A DNA stretch of 24,683 bases from a bacterium. GTDB lineage: Bacteria > Patescibacteriota > Patescibacteriia > Patescibacteriales > JALTFF01. The stretch lies in contig JALTFF010000069.1 in NCBI GenBank assembly GCA_027007465.1, positions 1-24,683 on the forward strand, written 5' to 3'. Below are positions 16,297-24,347 of the stretch, in pieces. A model generated the notes under the pieces. That model was not told the DNA's origin, ran no database searches, and saw only the letters and a list, made by a program, of their open reading frames with translations. Made by a program: the position numbers and the translations under genes. Position 1 is the first letter of the stretch, and every line of letters begins with the position of its first letter.

Positions 16297-16740
16297 TTAA
16301 AATTTTGAAATTAAACTAATAACTTTAGTATTCTCTTCTTTATTATCTAAATTCCTTATCCAATAAACTGTTGTTGTAATCTCCTTTAATCCAGTATCAG
16401 TTGAGCTTGGGTTTAAATCTCCATCAACATATTGGACATTTGTTTCTCTCCAAAAATTATAATAAGGTTCGTCTGATTCATCACTAAGACGATGTTTTGC
16501 TTCAATTTCACCTACAGAAATATTATCATATCCCAATGAAATCTGTTCTTCAATTTTTTCTTGAGCTAAATTATTAGCAATTGTTAAGCTACTGGCATCT
16601 TTATCTATTTTTAAACCATATGGAAAAGCTTGAACAATACCAAGAATACCCACTACTAAAATAGTTATGGCAACCATTGATTCAATAAGTGACAATCCTT
16701 TTTGAAATTTTTTAATTTTATAAAAATTAAAATTGTACAT
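16297..16740 (-). CDS. GspI/PilV-like minor pseudopilin
   Basis: This 147-residue protein has leader QKG followed by LSLIESMVAITILVVGILGIVQAFPYGL, the PilV/GspI signature with Glu at position 5. ANNLAQEKIEEQISLGYDNI follows, another frequent feature of this group. It should be cleaved by a prepilin peptidase and inserted in the membrane before joining the minor-pilin complex. Its first 14 nt overlap the end of the GspH-like gene, which suggests translational coupling. The leader before the glycine is about 15 residues. Confidence 0.86.
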   Translation of the reverse strand: MYNFNFYKIKKFQKGLSLIESMVAITILVVGILGIVQAFPYGLKIDKDASSLTIANNLAQEKIEEQISLGYDNISVGEIEAKHRLSDESDEPYYNFWRETNVQYVDGDLNPSSTDTGLKEITTTVYWIRNLDNKEENTKVISLISKF

Positions 16741-17206
16741 AGCCAGATGGCCTAATTGAAATTATTTTTGTCTTATTATTTGTATTAACTAATTCAATTG
16801 TCCCTGCTTCTTTAACAGCGCCATAATTATTAAAAATAATTTCATTATTAGTAAAGCCTGTAATTTGTTTATAGTCAACTTCTAATGGCAATTTTTCTTC
16901 TTTAATAATTATATCACCTTCATATCTTTTAATCAATTGATATTTTTTATCTTCTTGTAATAATTTTATTAAATATGTTTTTTGTTCACTCACTGTTAAT
17001 TGTTGAGCATATCTTATATCAGTAGCTAATTGGCGCGCAAATGAATTTAATTTTAAGTTTGGTTGGTATTGCTTAAGATATAAAATAGATGTTAATAAAA
17101 GTAAACTAGATATCCCTATAACAACTAAAAGTTCAATTAAAAGAGCTCCTGTGCGTTTATTATTTATAATATTCAATTTCATAATATAGGCATTTATTTT
17201 ATACAC
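16727..17206 (-). CDS. GspH/FimT-like minor pseudopilin
   Basis: This 159-residue protein carries the prepilin motif TGALLIELLVVIGISSLLLL (Glu at position 5, Ala instead of Phe at position 1). The FimT/GspH segment NSFARQLATDIRYAQQLTVSEQ follows, and IISIRPSGYVQF closes the C-terminus. The first ATG is at 17206. A second ATG at 17182 would give a 12-residue leader (MKLNIINNKRTG), which looks more like a normal prepilin leader; neither has a Shine-Dalgarno site. It is the first of a minor-pilin set in H-I-J-K order and comes 144 bp after pilC. Confidence 0.87.
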   Translation of the reverse strand: MYKINAYIMKLNIINNKRTGALLIELLVVIGISSLLLLTSILYLKQYQPNLKLNSFARQLATDIRYAQQLTVSEQKTYLIKLLQEDKKYQLIKRYEGDIIIKEEKLPLEVDYKQITGFTNNEIIFNNYGAVKEAGTIELVNTNNKTKIISIRPSGYVQF

Positions 17207-17245
17207 TTAATATGGTAATCCTGGCTTTAATTTTTTAAATTAATT

Positions 17246-17335
17246 AGCGCTAGCTTTGCTAAAAGCTCCTATATAATGGATTGCGCTATATAGCGATTTA
17301 ATCGCTTTTATACTAAAGGAACTTAATTCCAAAGC
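17246..17335. repeat. Cluster of small palindromes between pilC and the minor pilins
   Basis: In 90 bp there are AGCGCT (17246-17251), an AGCTTT/AAAGCT hairpin (17252-17267) and a perfect 12-bp palindrome CGCTATATAGCG (17284-17295). The last overlaps the hairpin AGCGAT/ATCGCT (17292-17306), so the two cannot form together. A GGAA/TTCC hairpin follows (17319-17331). This may be an mRNA processing or attenuation region that sets the ratio of motor to pilin genes. Confidence 0.4.
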
Positions 17336-17350
17336 ATTATGATGAAAATA

Positions 17351-18427
17351 TTAAAATTGCTGTGTTAAAGAATACATTGGCATAATAATAGCTACTGCCA
17401 ATCCACCTACAGCTATGCCTAAAATTACTATTAAAATTGGCTCTATTATCGTAGGTAAGGCTTTCATAATATTAGAAACTTCTTCTTCATAAAAATTTGC
17501 AATATCTTCTAACATTTTATCTAAAGCACCTGACTGTTCTCCAGCTGAAACCATTTCTTGAACCATTGGTGGAAAAAGTTTTGGATAATTAGAAATTACT
17601 TGATCAATGTTCTGTCCTTTTTTTAAATTTTTTTCAATTTCTAAAATAGCTTTTTCATAATAGTAATTCCCAATTACTTTGGCTGTAATATCAAAACTTT
17701 TAATAATCTGTATGTCAGTTCTTAATAATGAGCTTAATGTTCTAGCAAAACGAGCTAAATATATTTTTTTTAAAATACCAGACAATATAGGTGCTTTTAT
17801 ATAAAAATAATGTAGAATTTTCTTGCCTATTTTTGTTTTTTTAAATTTTATAAAAGCTATTAAAAAAATAATCAGCCCTATGGTCATAAGTAATCCATGT
17901 TCTCTTAACATCCTTGAACTTTTAATCAAAATAATAGTTGCCATAGGTAAAGTTGCATTAGCTTCTTCAAAGATTTGTGTAATTTTAGGAACTACAACTA
18001 TCATCATTAATACTACGATGATAGCCATAGCAACTAAGACAACGCTTGGATAAATCAAAGCATTTCTCACCTTAGTCAATAAAGTATGCTGCTTTTTAAT
18101 CTGAATATAAATTTGATTTAGATTTTCTTCTAATTTTCCACTTAATTCTCCAGCTTTAACCATATTAACAGATAATTCATCAAATACACCTGGATATTTT
18201 TTCAATTCTTCAGAAAATTGATTTCCCTTGTCAACATTAACTGCAATATCTGTTAAAATTTTTTTAAATGCTTTATTTTCAGTTTGTCTGCTTAATGTAT
18301 TTAAAACCTGAGATAATGTAATCCCAGATTTAATCATTACACTCAAATTGCGAATAAATATCAGTTTTTCCTTAGTTGAGATATGATTTAAAAATGGAAT
18401 ATATTTTGTAACATCAATTGACTTCAT
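17351..18427 (-). CDS. pilC: Type IV pilus inner-membrane platform protein PilC (GspF family)
   Basis: This 358-residue protein has two T2SSF repeats. The first (about 22-145) contains FIRNLSVMIKSGITLSQVLNTLSRQ and MVKAGELSGKLEENLNQI. The second (about 226-350) contains FARTLSSLLRTDIQIIKSFDI and MVSAGEQSGALDKMLEDIANFYEEEV. Three membrane helices lie near 122-146, 175-195 and 328-352, and the C-terminal GGLAVAIIMPMYSLTQQF is typical. It anchors the PilB ATPase and transmits motion to pilins. It starts 18 nt after pilB. The length, shorter than the usual 400, reflects a short N-terminus. Confidence 0.95.
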   Translation of the reverse strand: MKSIDVTKYIPFLNHISTKEKLIFIRNLSVMIKSGITLSQVLNTLSRQTENKAFKKILTDIAVNVDKGNQFSEELKKYPGVFDELSVNMVKAGELSGKLEENLNQIYIQIKKQHTLLTKVRNALIYPSVVLVAMAIIVVLMMIVVVPKITQIFEEANATLPMATIILIKSSRMLREHGLLMTIGLIIFLIAFIKFKKTKIGKKILHYFYIKAPILSGILKKIYLARFARTLSSLLRTDIQIIKSFDITAKVIGNYYYEKAILEIEKNLKKGQNIDQVISNYPKLFPPMVQEMVSAGEQSGALDKMLEDIANFYEEEVSNIMKALPTIIEPILIVILGIAVGGLAVAIIMPMYSLTQQF

Positions 18428-18445
18428 AAAAGTTATTTAAAATAA

Positions 18446-20164
18446 TTACTCTTCTGTAACTCTCATTACTTCTTCAATGGACGTAATACCATTCTTAGCT
18501 TTAATAAAACCATCTTCAATAGTCTTCATCATTCCTTGTTTTATAGCTTGTTTTTCTAACTTATTTTTAGAAGCATTTTTCATAATTAAATTTTGCATTT
18601 CCTCAGTATTTTCAAAAACTTCATAAATGCCAATTCTTCCTTTATATCCTGTAAAATTGCAATGTTTACAGCCCTTTCCTTTGTAAAATAATAATTCTTC
18701 AATAGGTTCATTTTTGCTCATGATAGCTTTTTCCCTGCTCAAAACCTCCATTATTGAACTAAAATCAAGTTGTTTTTCAAGCTCTTTTATCTGGTCTTTA
18801 TCTAAATTATAACTTACAATGCAATTAGTGCAAATTTTCCTCACTAAACGTTGAGCTATAACAATATTTAAAGTAGAAGCAAGTAAAAATGCTGGCACTC
18901 CAAGATTAACTAAGCGAGGCACAGCTGTAACAGCATCATTAGTGTGTAAAGTAGAAAGAACTAAATGTCCTGTCATAGCTGCATGAACAGCGATTTCAGC
19001 TGTTTCTTTATCACGAATCTCTCCTACCATAATTATATCTGGATCTTGTCTTAAAAATGCGCGCAGTCCGACTGCAAATGTATAACCAATTTTAGGATTA
19101 ATTTGGCTTTGATTTACATGCTCTATTCTATATTCAACAGGATCTTCAATAGTTGAAATATTAACTCCTGGTTTGTTAAGAATATTAAGAATAGTATAAA
19201 GTGTAGTTGTTTTACCACTTCCAGTAGGCCCTGTTACTAAAATCATTCCATGCGGTTTTTTAATATTTCTCTTTATAACTTCATAAGCTCCTTTTTGCAA
19301 TCCTAATTGCTCCAAACTTAAAACTTTAGCGCCTTCATTAAGAAGACGAAGAACTATTTTTTCACCATTAAATGTTGGTATAATAGAAACACGAAAAGCT
19401 ACTTTATATTTTGGTGATTCTATTTTAAACCGCCCATCTTGAGGCAGGCGATGTTCATCAATCTTTAAATGAGCTAATATTTTAATCCTTGCCACTATAG
19501 CTCTATGATTTGATTTAGGCAAATTCATTACTGGTTTTAATATGCCATCAATTCTATACCTAACTTCTGTTTGCTTTTCCAATGGCTCAATATGAATATC
19601 ACTTGCATTTTCAAAAATTGCGTATTCAAGTAAACTGTTAACAATTCTGACAATTGGTAATTGTTGAGCCATTTCTGCAATTCTTCTCTCTTTATCTGGA
19701 TTAATAATTTCTTCAAAATTTGCTTTTAAACTTTTGTGATACAATTTTAAAACGTTTTTTATACTACTAGGTGTAGTTAAAAATATTATAGTGTCATACC
19801 CAGTTTTTTTCTTAATAAACTCAAAAATTTGTAGATCAAATGGATCAAGGGTAGCTATTTTTATTTTTTTGTTTTTATCATCTTTTCCAAAACAAACTAT
19901 TTTATGTGTAATAGCAATAGGTTCTGGTATTAAAAAAAGAAGGTCTTTTTTAATAAAAGTATTTGTTAAATTAATAAATCCAACATTATAAAAATTAGCT
20001 AAATATTGATAAAATATTTTTTCTGAAATAATCTTTCTACTAAACAAATAATCTAATAAATTTTGATTCTCTTTTTTTGCCTGAATAATAGCTCCTTTAA
20101 TTCCTTGCTGACTAAGAATTCTATTATCTAAAATGATTTTTTTTATTATTTTATTCTCAATCAT
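18446..20164 (-). CDS. pilB: Type IV pilus extension ATPase PilB (GspE family)
   Basis: This 572-residue protein has an N-terminal MshEN/T2SSE_N-like domain (about 1-145) followed by the secretion ATPase. Visible motifs are SDIHIEPLEKQTEVRYRIDG (188-207), Walker A GPTGSGKT (312-319), the Asp box STIEDPVEYRI (337-347), Walker B DPDIIMVGEIRD (374-385) and the His box TGHLVLSTLHTND (398-410). Two cysteine pairs (Cys445/448, Cys499/502) form the zinc site seen in PilB but not PilT. It powers pilus assembly at the cytoplasmic face. It is first in the pil operon; no pilT, pilD or main pilin gene lies in the window. Confidence 0.96.
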   Translation of the reverse strand: MIENKIIKKIILDNRILSQQGIKGAIIQAKKENQNLLDYLFSRKIISEKIFYQYLANFYNVGFINLTNTFIKKDLLFLIPEPIAITHKIVCFGKDDKNKKIKIATLDPFDLQIFEFIKKKTGYDTIIFLTTPSSIKNVLKLYHKSLKANFEEIINPDKERRIAEMAQQLPIVRIVNSLLEYAIFENASDIHIEPLEKQTEVRYRIDGILKPVMNLPKSNHRAIVARIKILAHLKIDEHRLPQDGRFKIESPKYKVAFRVSIIPTFNGEKIVLRLLNEGAKVLSLEQLGLQKGAYEVIKRNIKKPHGMILVTGPTGSGKTTTLYTILNILNKPGVNISTIEDPVEYRIEHVNQSQINPKIGYTFAVGLRAFLRQDPDIIMVGEIRDKETAEIAVHAAMTGHLVLSTLHTNDAVTAVPRLVNLGVPAFLLASTLNIVIAQRLVRKICTNCIVSYNLDKDQIKELEKQLDFSSIMEVLSREKAIMSKNEPIEELLFYKGKGCKHCNFTGYKGRIGIYEVFENTEEMQNLIMKNASKNKLEKQAIKQGMMKTIEDGFIKAKNGITSIEEVMRVTEE

Positions 20165-20180
20165 AAAAAACTATAAAAAA

Positions 20181-20205
20181 ATATGATATATTTATTATAT
20201 CATAT
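20181..20205 (-). promoter_or_regulatory. Extended -10 and perfect inverted repeat upstream of pilB
   Basis: The minus strand has TGATATAAT, an extended -10 (hexamer at 20194-20199), about 30 bp before the pilB ATG. It lies inside a perfect 10-bp inverted repeat (ATATGATATA, 5-nt loop, TATATCATAT). On the minus strand seven T residues follow. The element could be an operator over the promoter or an AT-rich attenuator. No good -35 is visible. Confidence 0.45.
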
Positions 20206-20333
20206 TATTAAAATATATTATAGATAGTATTTATAATAAAAACAGGCTTATTTATTTTAATCAGATATTAAGAGACTTTATGTTATCTTGCATAATTGTT
20301 TAAATGCTTCTATGTAATGAAATATGCTCTATC

Positions 20334-22319
20334 TTACCTATCTGGCTTAATTTGATAATAATCTAATATATATTTAGCAATTTTACTAAACAATGGAGCA
20401 GCTGATGAAGCTGAAAAACGTACATCTTTAGGATTATTTAATTTAACTAACATTACAAATTTAGGATTTTCAACAGGAGCAAAACCCACAAAAGTATGAA
20501 TTGTTTTATTGCCATAACCATGCTTTTTCTTAGAAGCTACTTGAGCAGTGCCTGTCTTTCCAGCAATATAATATCCTTTAACCCTAGCTAATTTAGCATG
20601 CCCTCTTTCAACAACATTAACCAACATACCAGATAATAGCGCAGCTGTTTTTTTTGAAATTACTTGGTTTATTTGCTGAGGAAACTTTTCATCTATTTTA
20701 CCATTACTATAAATAATTTTATCAACAATATAAGGTTTCATTAATTTTCCATTATTAGCAACTGCGGCATAAGCAGTAACAATTTGTAATGGAGTCACAG
20801 TAATGCCTTGGCCAAAAGAAGCTGTGGCTAAATATATTTTTCCTTTTTTCTCTAATGAACTAATATTTCCACTAACTTCATTAGGTAACTGAATACCAGT
20901 TTTTTTGCCAAATCCAAAATTTTTAACATAAGACCTAAAAGATTGTAAGCCTGTTTTCTCAGCTGCCCAGATAGCTCCTGTATTAACTGATTTTGCTAAA
21001 ACAGTATTCATATCTATAATCCCATGGCCACCCTTTGTTGCAAAATCAGAATTTTTAATAGTATATCCATCAATTTTCACTTCTCCATTATCCTTATAAA
21101 CACTATCTGGGGTAACTTTTCCAGAATCAATTCCAGCTGCCATAGTAATTGTTTTAAAGACTGACCCTGGTTCATACTGATTAGATATAGCTGGATTATT
21201 GAAGACCTTAACATCTTTTACTTTATTGTAATTATTAGGATCAAAATCTGGCATAGAACACATAGCTAAAATTTTACCTGTATTAGGTTGAATGATAATT
21301 ACTGTTCCTCCATCTGCTCCGTGCTTTAAAACGCTTTGCCTTAATTCTTTGCAACTTACATATTCAATATTTCTATCAATTGTTAAGACAATATCTGCGC
21401 CATCTTTAGCAGGAATAATTTTATCTTTATTAGAAATAATTATCCTACCCATAGCATCTCTTTCAGCAAAAATTTCACCTTTAGTCCCGCTAAGTGTTTT
21501 GTCAAAAAAACCTTCTATACCATAAAGTCCTTTTATTTTGTCTCCAACATATCCATAATAACCACTTATATGACAACCATTAGCTCTTTCTGGATAATAA
21601 CGATAATTTCTCATTATCCAGCCTATTCCTCTTAATTTAAGATCTTTTATTTTTTTTAATTGTTCTTCATTAATATGATGCGCAATTGGCTCATAAGGAT
21701 CATCTTTTTTAGTTAAAATTTTTAATAATTCTTCTTTTTTTTCTTGAAAAATTTTCTTTTTTTCATAATCTAAAGCAGCTTTATCAATTTCTTCTAATTT
21801 AATATTATTAAGATCTTCTTTTCCTTTTTCTGTGTTATTGTAATCTATATTTTTGTTATTATTTTTTTTTAACTTATGATTGGCATAATAATTATAATCT
21901 TTTTTTTGAATTGATTCTAAATATCTTTTTAATTTAAGTTCAGCCTCTTTATCTATTTTCTTTTGATATAAAATTTTAATTAAATCTTCACTAACTTCAT
22001 CTGGCTTATCTATTTTTTTTGGCACTGCATAAATTAGAGCAAATTTTTTATTAATAGCTAATGGAAATAATTCTTCCTTATGACTATTAGAAGTATCTTT
22101 GATATAGATTGTCCCTCTCTTAGGGATTATTTTTTTAAAAATTTTATGTTCATTATCAGCTAATGCTTGATAATAATGATAATCTAAAATCTGCAATTTT
22201 GCTAAAAAAAATATTAAAAGCGCGCCAAATAAAAAAACAGATAACATTAAAAAATAAATACGCAAAAAATAACTAGTATTTCTTTTTTTTCTATGCTTTA
22301 CAATTTTCCAAAAACGCAT
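20334..22319 (-). CDS. ftsI: Class B penicillin-binding protein (FtsI/PBP2-type transpeptidase)
   Basis: The ATG at 22319 gives 661 residues. A basic head and one membrane helix (about 16-41) are followed by a dimerisation region starting at PKRGTIYIKD. The transpeptidase domain has SVFK (catalytic Ser386, Lys389), SVN (444-446) and KTGTAQ (588-593). The enzyme cross-links septal peptidoglycan on the outer face of the membrane. An upstream in-frame GTG at 22409 would add 30 hydrophobic and basic residues before an already complete anchor, so I prefer the ATG. The dimerisation region holds a Lys/Asn/Glu-rich insertion (about 140-205). Its place after mraZ, rsmH and an FtsL-like gene supports a division role. 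Confidence 0.92.
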   Translation of the reverse strand: MRFWKIVKHRKKRNTSYFLRIYFLMLSVFLFGALLIFFLAKLQILDYHYYQALADNEHKIFKKIIPKRGTIYIKDTSNSHKEELFPLAINKKFALIYAVPKKIDKPDEVSEDLIKILYQKKIDKEAELKLKRYLESIQKKDYNYYANHKLKKNNNKNIDYNNTEKGKEDLNNIKLEEIDKAALDYEKKKIFQEKKEELLKILTKKDDPYEPIAHHINEEQLKKIKDLKLRGIGWIMRNYRYYPERANGCHISGYYGYVGDKIKGLYGIEGFFDKTLSGTKGEIFAERDAMGRIIISNKDKIIPAKDGADIVLTIDRNIEYVSCKELRQSVLKHGADGGTVIIIQPNTGKILAMCSMPDFDPNNYNKVKDVKVFNNPAISNQYEPGSVFKTITMAAGIDSGKVTPDSVYKDNGEVKIDGYTIKNSDFATKGGHGIIDMNTVLAKSVNTGAIWAAEKTGLQSFRSYVKNFGFGKKTGIQLPNEVSGNISSLEKKGKIYLATASFGQGITVTPLQIVTAYAAVANNGKLMKPYIVDKIIYSNGKIDEKFPQQINQVISKKTAALLSGMLVNVVERGHAKLARVKGYYIAGKTGTAQVASKKKHGYGNKTIHTFVGFAPVENPKFVMLVKLNNPKDVRFSASSAAPLFSKIAKYILDYYQIKPDR

Positions 22320-22532
22320 AAATTTTATGAGATTAATTTTACTTTTTAAATAAAAGAAACATATAGAGATAACAAAAGAATATGCTTTTAGCGTTTTATT
22401 AAAACACACTAAACTTATTATTCTTTAAATTCTAATATCTAAACCCTAAACCATGATAAATTGCTACTAACTTTGTCATATTTAATAGGTTAAGCTCTTT
22501 AATGTTCTATTTTATGAGCTTGTATTACGCAA

Positions 22533-22853
22533 TTATCTCTTTGCAACCTCCTGCGGCTCAATAGTTAAATATTTTACATTATTAGTTTTTACCATTTTTA
22601 AAGCTGCAATATTTTTATTAATATTATCTAATGATTGTAATTTTATTATTTGCAATTGCTTTTTTTGATAATTATCACTCAATTTGTCAGATAATTGTTC
22701 TAAGTTATCTATCTTATAATTCTTAGCAGCTAAATTGTTTGCCAAAGTTAAAAATGTTACGCTTAAAATAACAATTAAAAACAAAATAATAAAATTAAAA
22801 CGTTTAAAGAATTTATTTCGCATTGTATTGTGTTTTTTTCTCTTAATAACCAT
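22533..22853 (-). CDS. FtsL-like single-pass division protein
   Basis: This 106-residue protein has a basic N-terminus (VIKRKKHNTMRNKFFKRFN) and one membrane helix at about 21-40 (FNFIILFLIVILSVTFLTLA). A predicted coiled-coil periplasmic segment follows (about 45-90, with KIDNLEQLSDKLSDNYQKKQLQIIKLQ). This is FtsL/DivIC topology, and the gene sits between rsmH and ftsI, the usual place of ftsL. FtsL-type proteins bridge FtsB/FtsQ and activate FtsW-FtsI. Sequence conservation in this family is low, so the call rests on position and topology. Met11 is an alternative start. Confidence 0.75.
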   Translation of the reverse strand: MVIKRKKHNTMRNKFFKRFNFIILFLIVILSVTFLTLANNLAAKNYKIDNLEQLSDKLSDNYQKKQLQIIKLQSLDNINKNIAALKMVKTNNVKYLTIEPQEVAKR

Positions 22854-22879
22854 ATATTATTACTGCCTTGAATTACAAA

Positions 22880-22894
22880 ATGTAAATTTTACAT
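22880..22894. repeat. Small inverted repeat between rsmH and the FtsL-like gene
   Basis: ATGTAAA and TTTACAT flank a single central T in the 50-bp spacer. On the minus strand four T residues follow. With a 7-bp AT-rich stem it is at best a weak terminator or pause site. Confidence 0.25.
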
Positions 22895-22903
22895 AAAAAC
22901 ATT

Positions 22904-23803
22904 TCATAGTCCAAGATATTCGCAAACTCTCATTTTAGCGCTTCTTGAAGAATGATTTTTGACAACTTCTTCATCGCTTGGAACAATTGGCTTTTTAGTG
23001 ATAATTTTACATAAATTTTGATGATCTTTAAAAAAATGTTTTACAATCCTATCTTCTAAGCTATGATAAGATATTACAATAATTTTGCCTTTCTTTTTTA
23101 ATAAATTTATTGCTTGGCTAAGCGCTAATTCTAAATTCTCAAGTTCATTATTTGTTGCAATCCTTAATGCTTGAAAACTTCTTGTCGCAAAATGTATTCT
23201 GCTATATCTAAATTTTACTGGCATTGATTTTTTAATAATTTTAACTAACTGTCCGACTGTTTTTATTTCTTTTCTTTTTCTAAAAAATACTATTTCTTTT
23301 GCAATTTTCTTTGCAAATCTTTCTTGTCCATAATTTTTTAAAATTTTTACTAATTCTTTTTCTGGGTAATTATTAACTATAAATTTGGTTTTATCACTAT
23401 CATTATTATCAAAATCCATATTTAATGGGGAATTAGTATTTTGAAATGAAAAACCTCTATCTTTGTCTAATAATTGATCAGAAGATAAACCTAAATCAAA
23501 AATTATTCCATCAACTTTTTTATGCTTAAAATGTTTCTCAGCTATATTTGATAAATTTTTAAAATTATCATTAACTAGGATTAAATTATTTTTAAATTTA
23601 GTTTTCTTTATTTTGTTTTTTGCATTTTCTATAGTCTTTTGATCTAAATCTATTGATAAAACTTTTCCACTTGGCGCTACTTTGTTTAAAATTGCAAAAC
23701 TATATCCACCAGCCCCTAAAGTGCAATCAATAAAATACTTACCTTTTTGCGGGTTAAGATATTCTATGCTCTCTTTTAACATTACTGGAATATGATGTTG
23801 CAT
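22904..23803 (-). CDS. rsmH: 16S rRNA (cytosine1402-N4)-methyltransferase RsmH
   Basis: The ATG at 23803 gives 299 residues starting MQHHIPVMLKESIEYL, the family start. An in-frame TTG at 23818 would add five residues and is less likely. The SAM-binding loop is FIDCTLGAGGYSF (about 24-36). FDLGLSSDQLLDKDRGFSF follows, then RIHFATRSFQALRIATNNEL and VISYHSLEDRIVKHFF, all diagnostic. The C-terminal SRSAKMRVCEYLGL is close to the usual end. The enzyme methylates N4 of C1402 near the ribosomal P site. The start is 4 nt after the mraZ stop. This gene uses TGA as its stop. Confidence 0.96.
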   Translation of the reverse strand: MQHHIPVMLKESIEYLNPQKGKYFIDCTLGAGGYSFAILNKVAPSGKVLSIDLDQKTIENAKNKIKKTKFKNNLILVNDNFKNLSNIAEKHFKHKKVDGIIFDLGLSSDQLLDKDRGFSFQNTNSPLNMDFDNNDSDKTKFIVNNYPEKELVKILKNYGQERFAKKIAKEIVFFRKRKEIKTVGQLVKIIKKSMPVKFRYSRIHFATRSFQALRIATNNELENLELALSQAINLLKKKGKIIVISYHSLEDRIVKHFFKDHQNLCKIITKKPIVPSDEEVVKNHSSRSAKMRVCEYLGL

Positions 23804-23807
23804 AATT

Positions 23808-24239
23808 TTAAATTCCAAGCTCTCCCATTGCTTCTGCTATTTCCTCGCTATTTTTTTCTGTTCCTGTTTTATATTTTTTCCATTGTCCTTCATCCCAAAT
23901 TTCTAATCTATTATAAAGACCTGCCACTATTACCTTTTTTCCGATTTTAGCATATTTGCGTAAATATTCTGGCAACATAATTCTTCCTTGCTTGTCTAAT
24001 TTTACATCCATAGCGCCAGCTAACATTAAACGAGCAAAAGCTCTACTATTTGTTTGACTAATTGGTAAATCAGCTAATTTTTTAGCTAATTTAACCCATT
24101 CTTTTTTTGAATATAAAAAAAGACAATTATCAATACCTCTAGTAACAATAGCTCCTTGTTTAAATTCTACCCTAAATTTAACTGGCACAGCTAATCTTGA
24201 TTTAATATCTAAATTATAATTATATTCTCCAATAAACAT
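23808..24239 (-). CDS. mraZ: Division/cell-wall cluster regulator MraZ
   Basis: This 143-residue protein has two SpoVT/AbrB-like repeats: YNLDIKSRLAVPVKFR (first half) and VKLDKQGRIMLPEYLR (second half). The usual DxKGR motif reads DIKSR in the first repeat and DKQGR in the second. MraZ forms a ring-shaped DNA-binding oligomer that controls its own promoter by binding TGGG-type repeats. Such repeats lie 50-110 bp upstream here. The gene is first in the division cluster, and the short leader lacks a Shine-Dalgarno site. Confidence 0.95.
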   Translation of the reverse strand: MFIGEYNYNLDIKSRLAVPVKFRVEFKQGAIVTRGIDNCLFLYSKKEWVKLAKKLADLPISQTNSRAFARLMLAGAMDVKLDKQGRIMLPEYLRKYAKIGKKVIVAGLYNRLEIWDEGQWKKYKTGTEKNSEEIAEAMGELGI

Positions 24240-24288
24240 ATTAGTTATAATTTTATTAAAATGAGTTTTCCACAGAAAATGTTAGTTA

Positions 24289-24347
24289 TCCCAAGAGTTA
24301 TCCCCACTTTTCCCCACTACTCTATTATTATATGCTATTATTTCCCA
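24289..24347 (-). promoter_or_regulatory. MraZ-box operator repeats
   Basis: On the minus strand TGGGG starts at 24316 and again at 24306, a 10-bp step with a 5-nt gap, which is the known MraZ-box arrangement. Further TGGGA copies start at 24347 (inside the promoter spacer, 31 bp upstream) and 24293. Autoregulation of the division cluster is expected. Confidence 0.65.

Noticed and set aside
20206..20333. Repeat family based on a shared CTTCTATGTAA word (4165 and 20308)
   Set aside because: The match is about 11 bp with divergent flanks in very AT-rich DNA, too short to call a repeat.
22320..22409. 30-residue N-terminal extension of FtsI from a GTG start
   Set aside because: The downstream ATG gives a normal basic head and membrane anchor. 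The extension adds an odd hydrophobic stretch and has no ribosome-binding site.
22410..22532. Promoter or small gene in the spacer before ftsI
   Set aside because: No -35/-10 pair of quality is visible, and the longest open frame is about 15 codons.
22889..22906. Reading UGA as glycine, as in some CPR lineages, at the end of rsmH
   Set aside because: Recoding would add only five residues. All genes are complete under the standard code with no internal UGA needed.
23804..23818. TTG start for rsmH overlapping mraZ
   Set aside because: The ATG at 23803 yields the conserved MQHHIPVML start and removes the overlap with mraZ.
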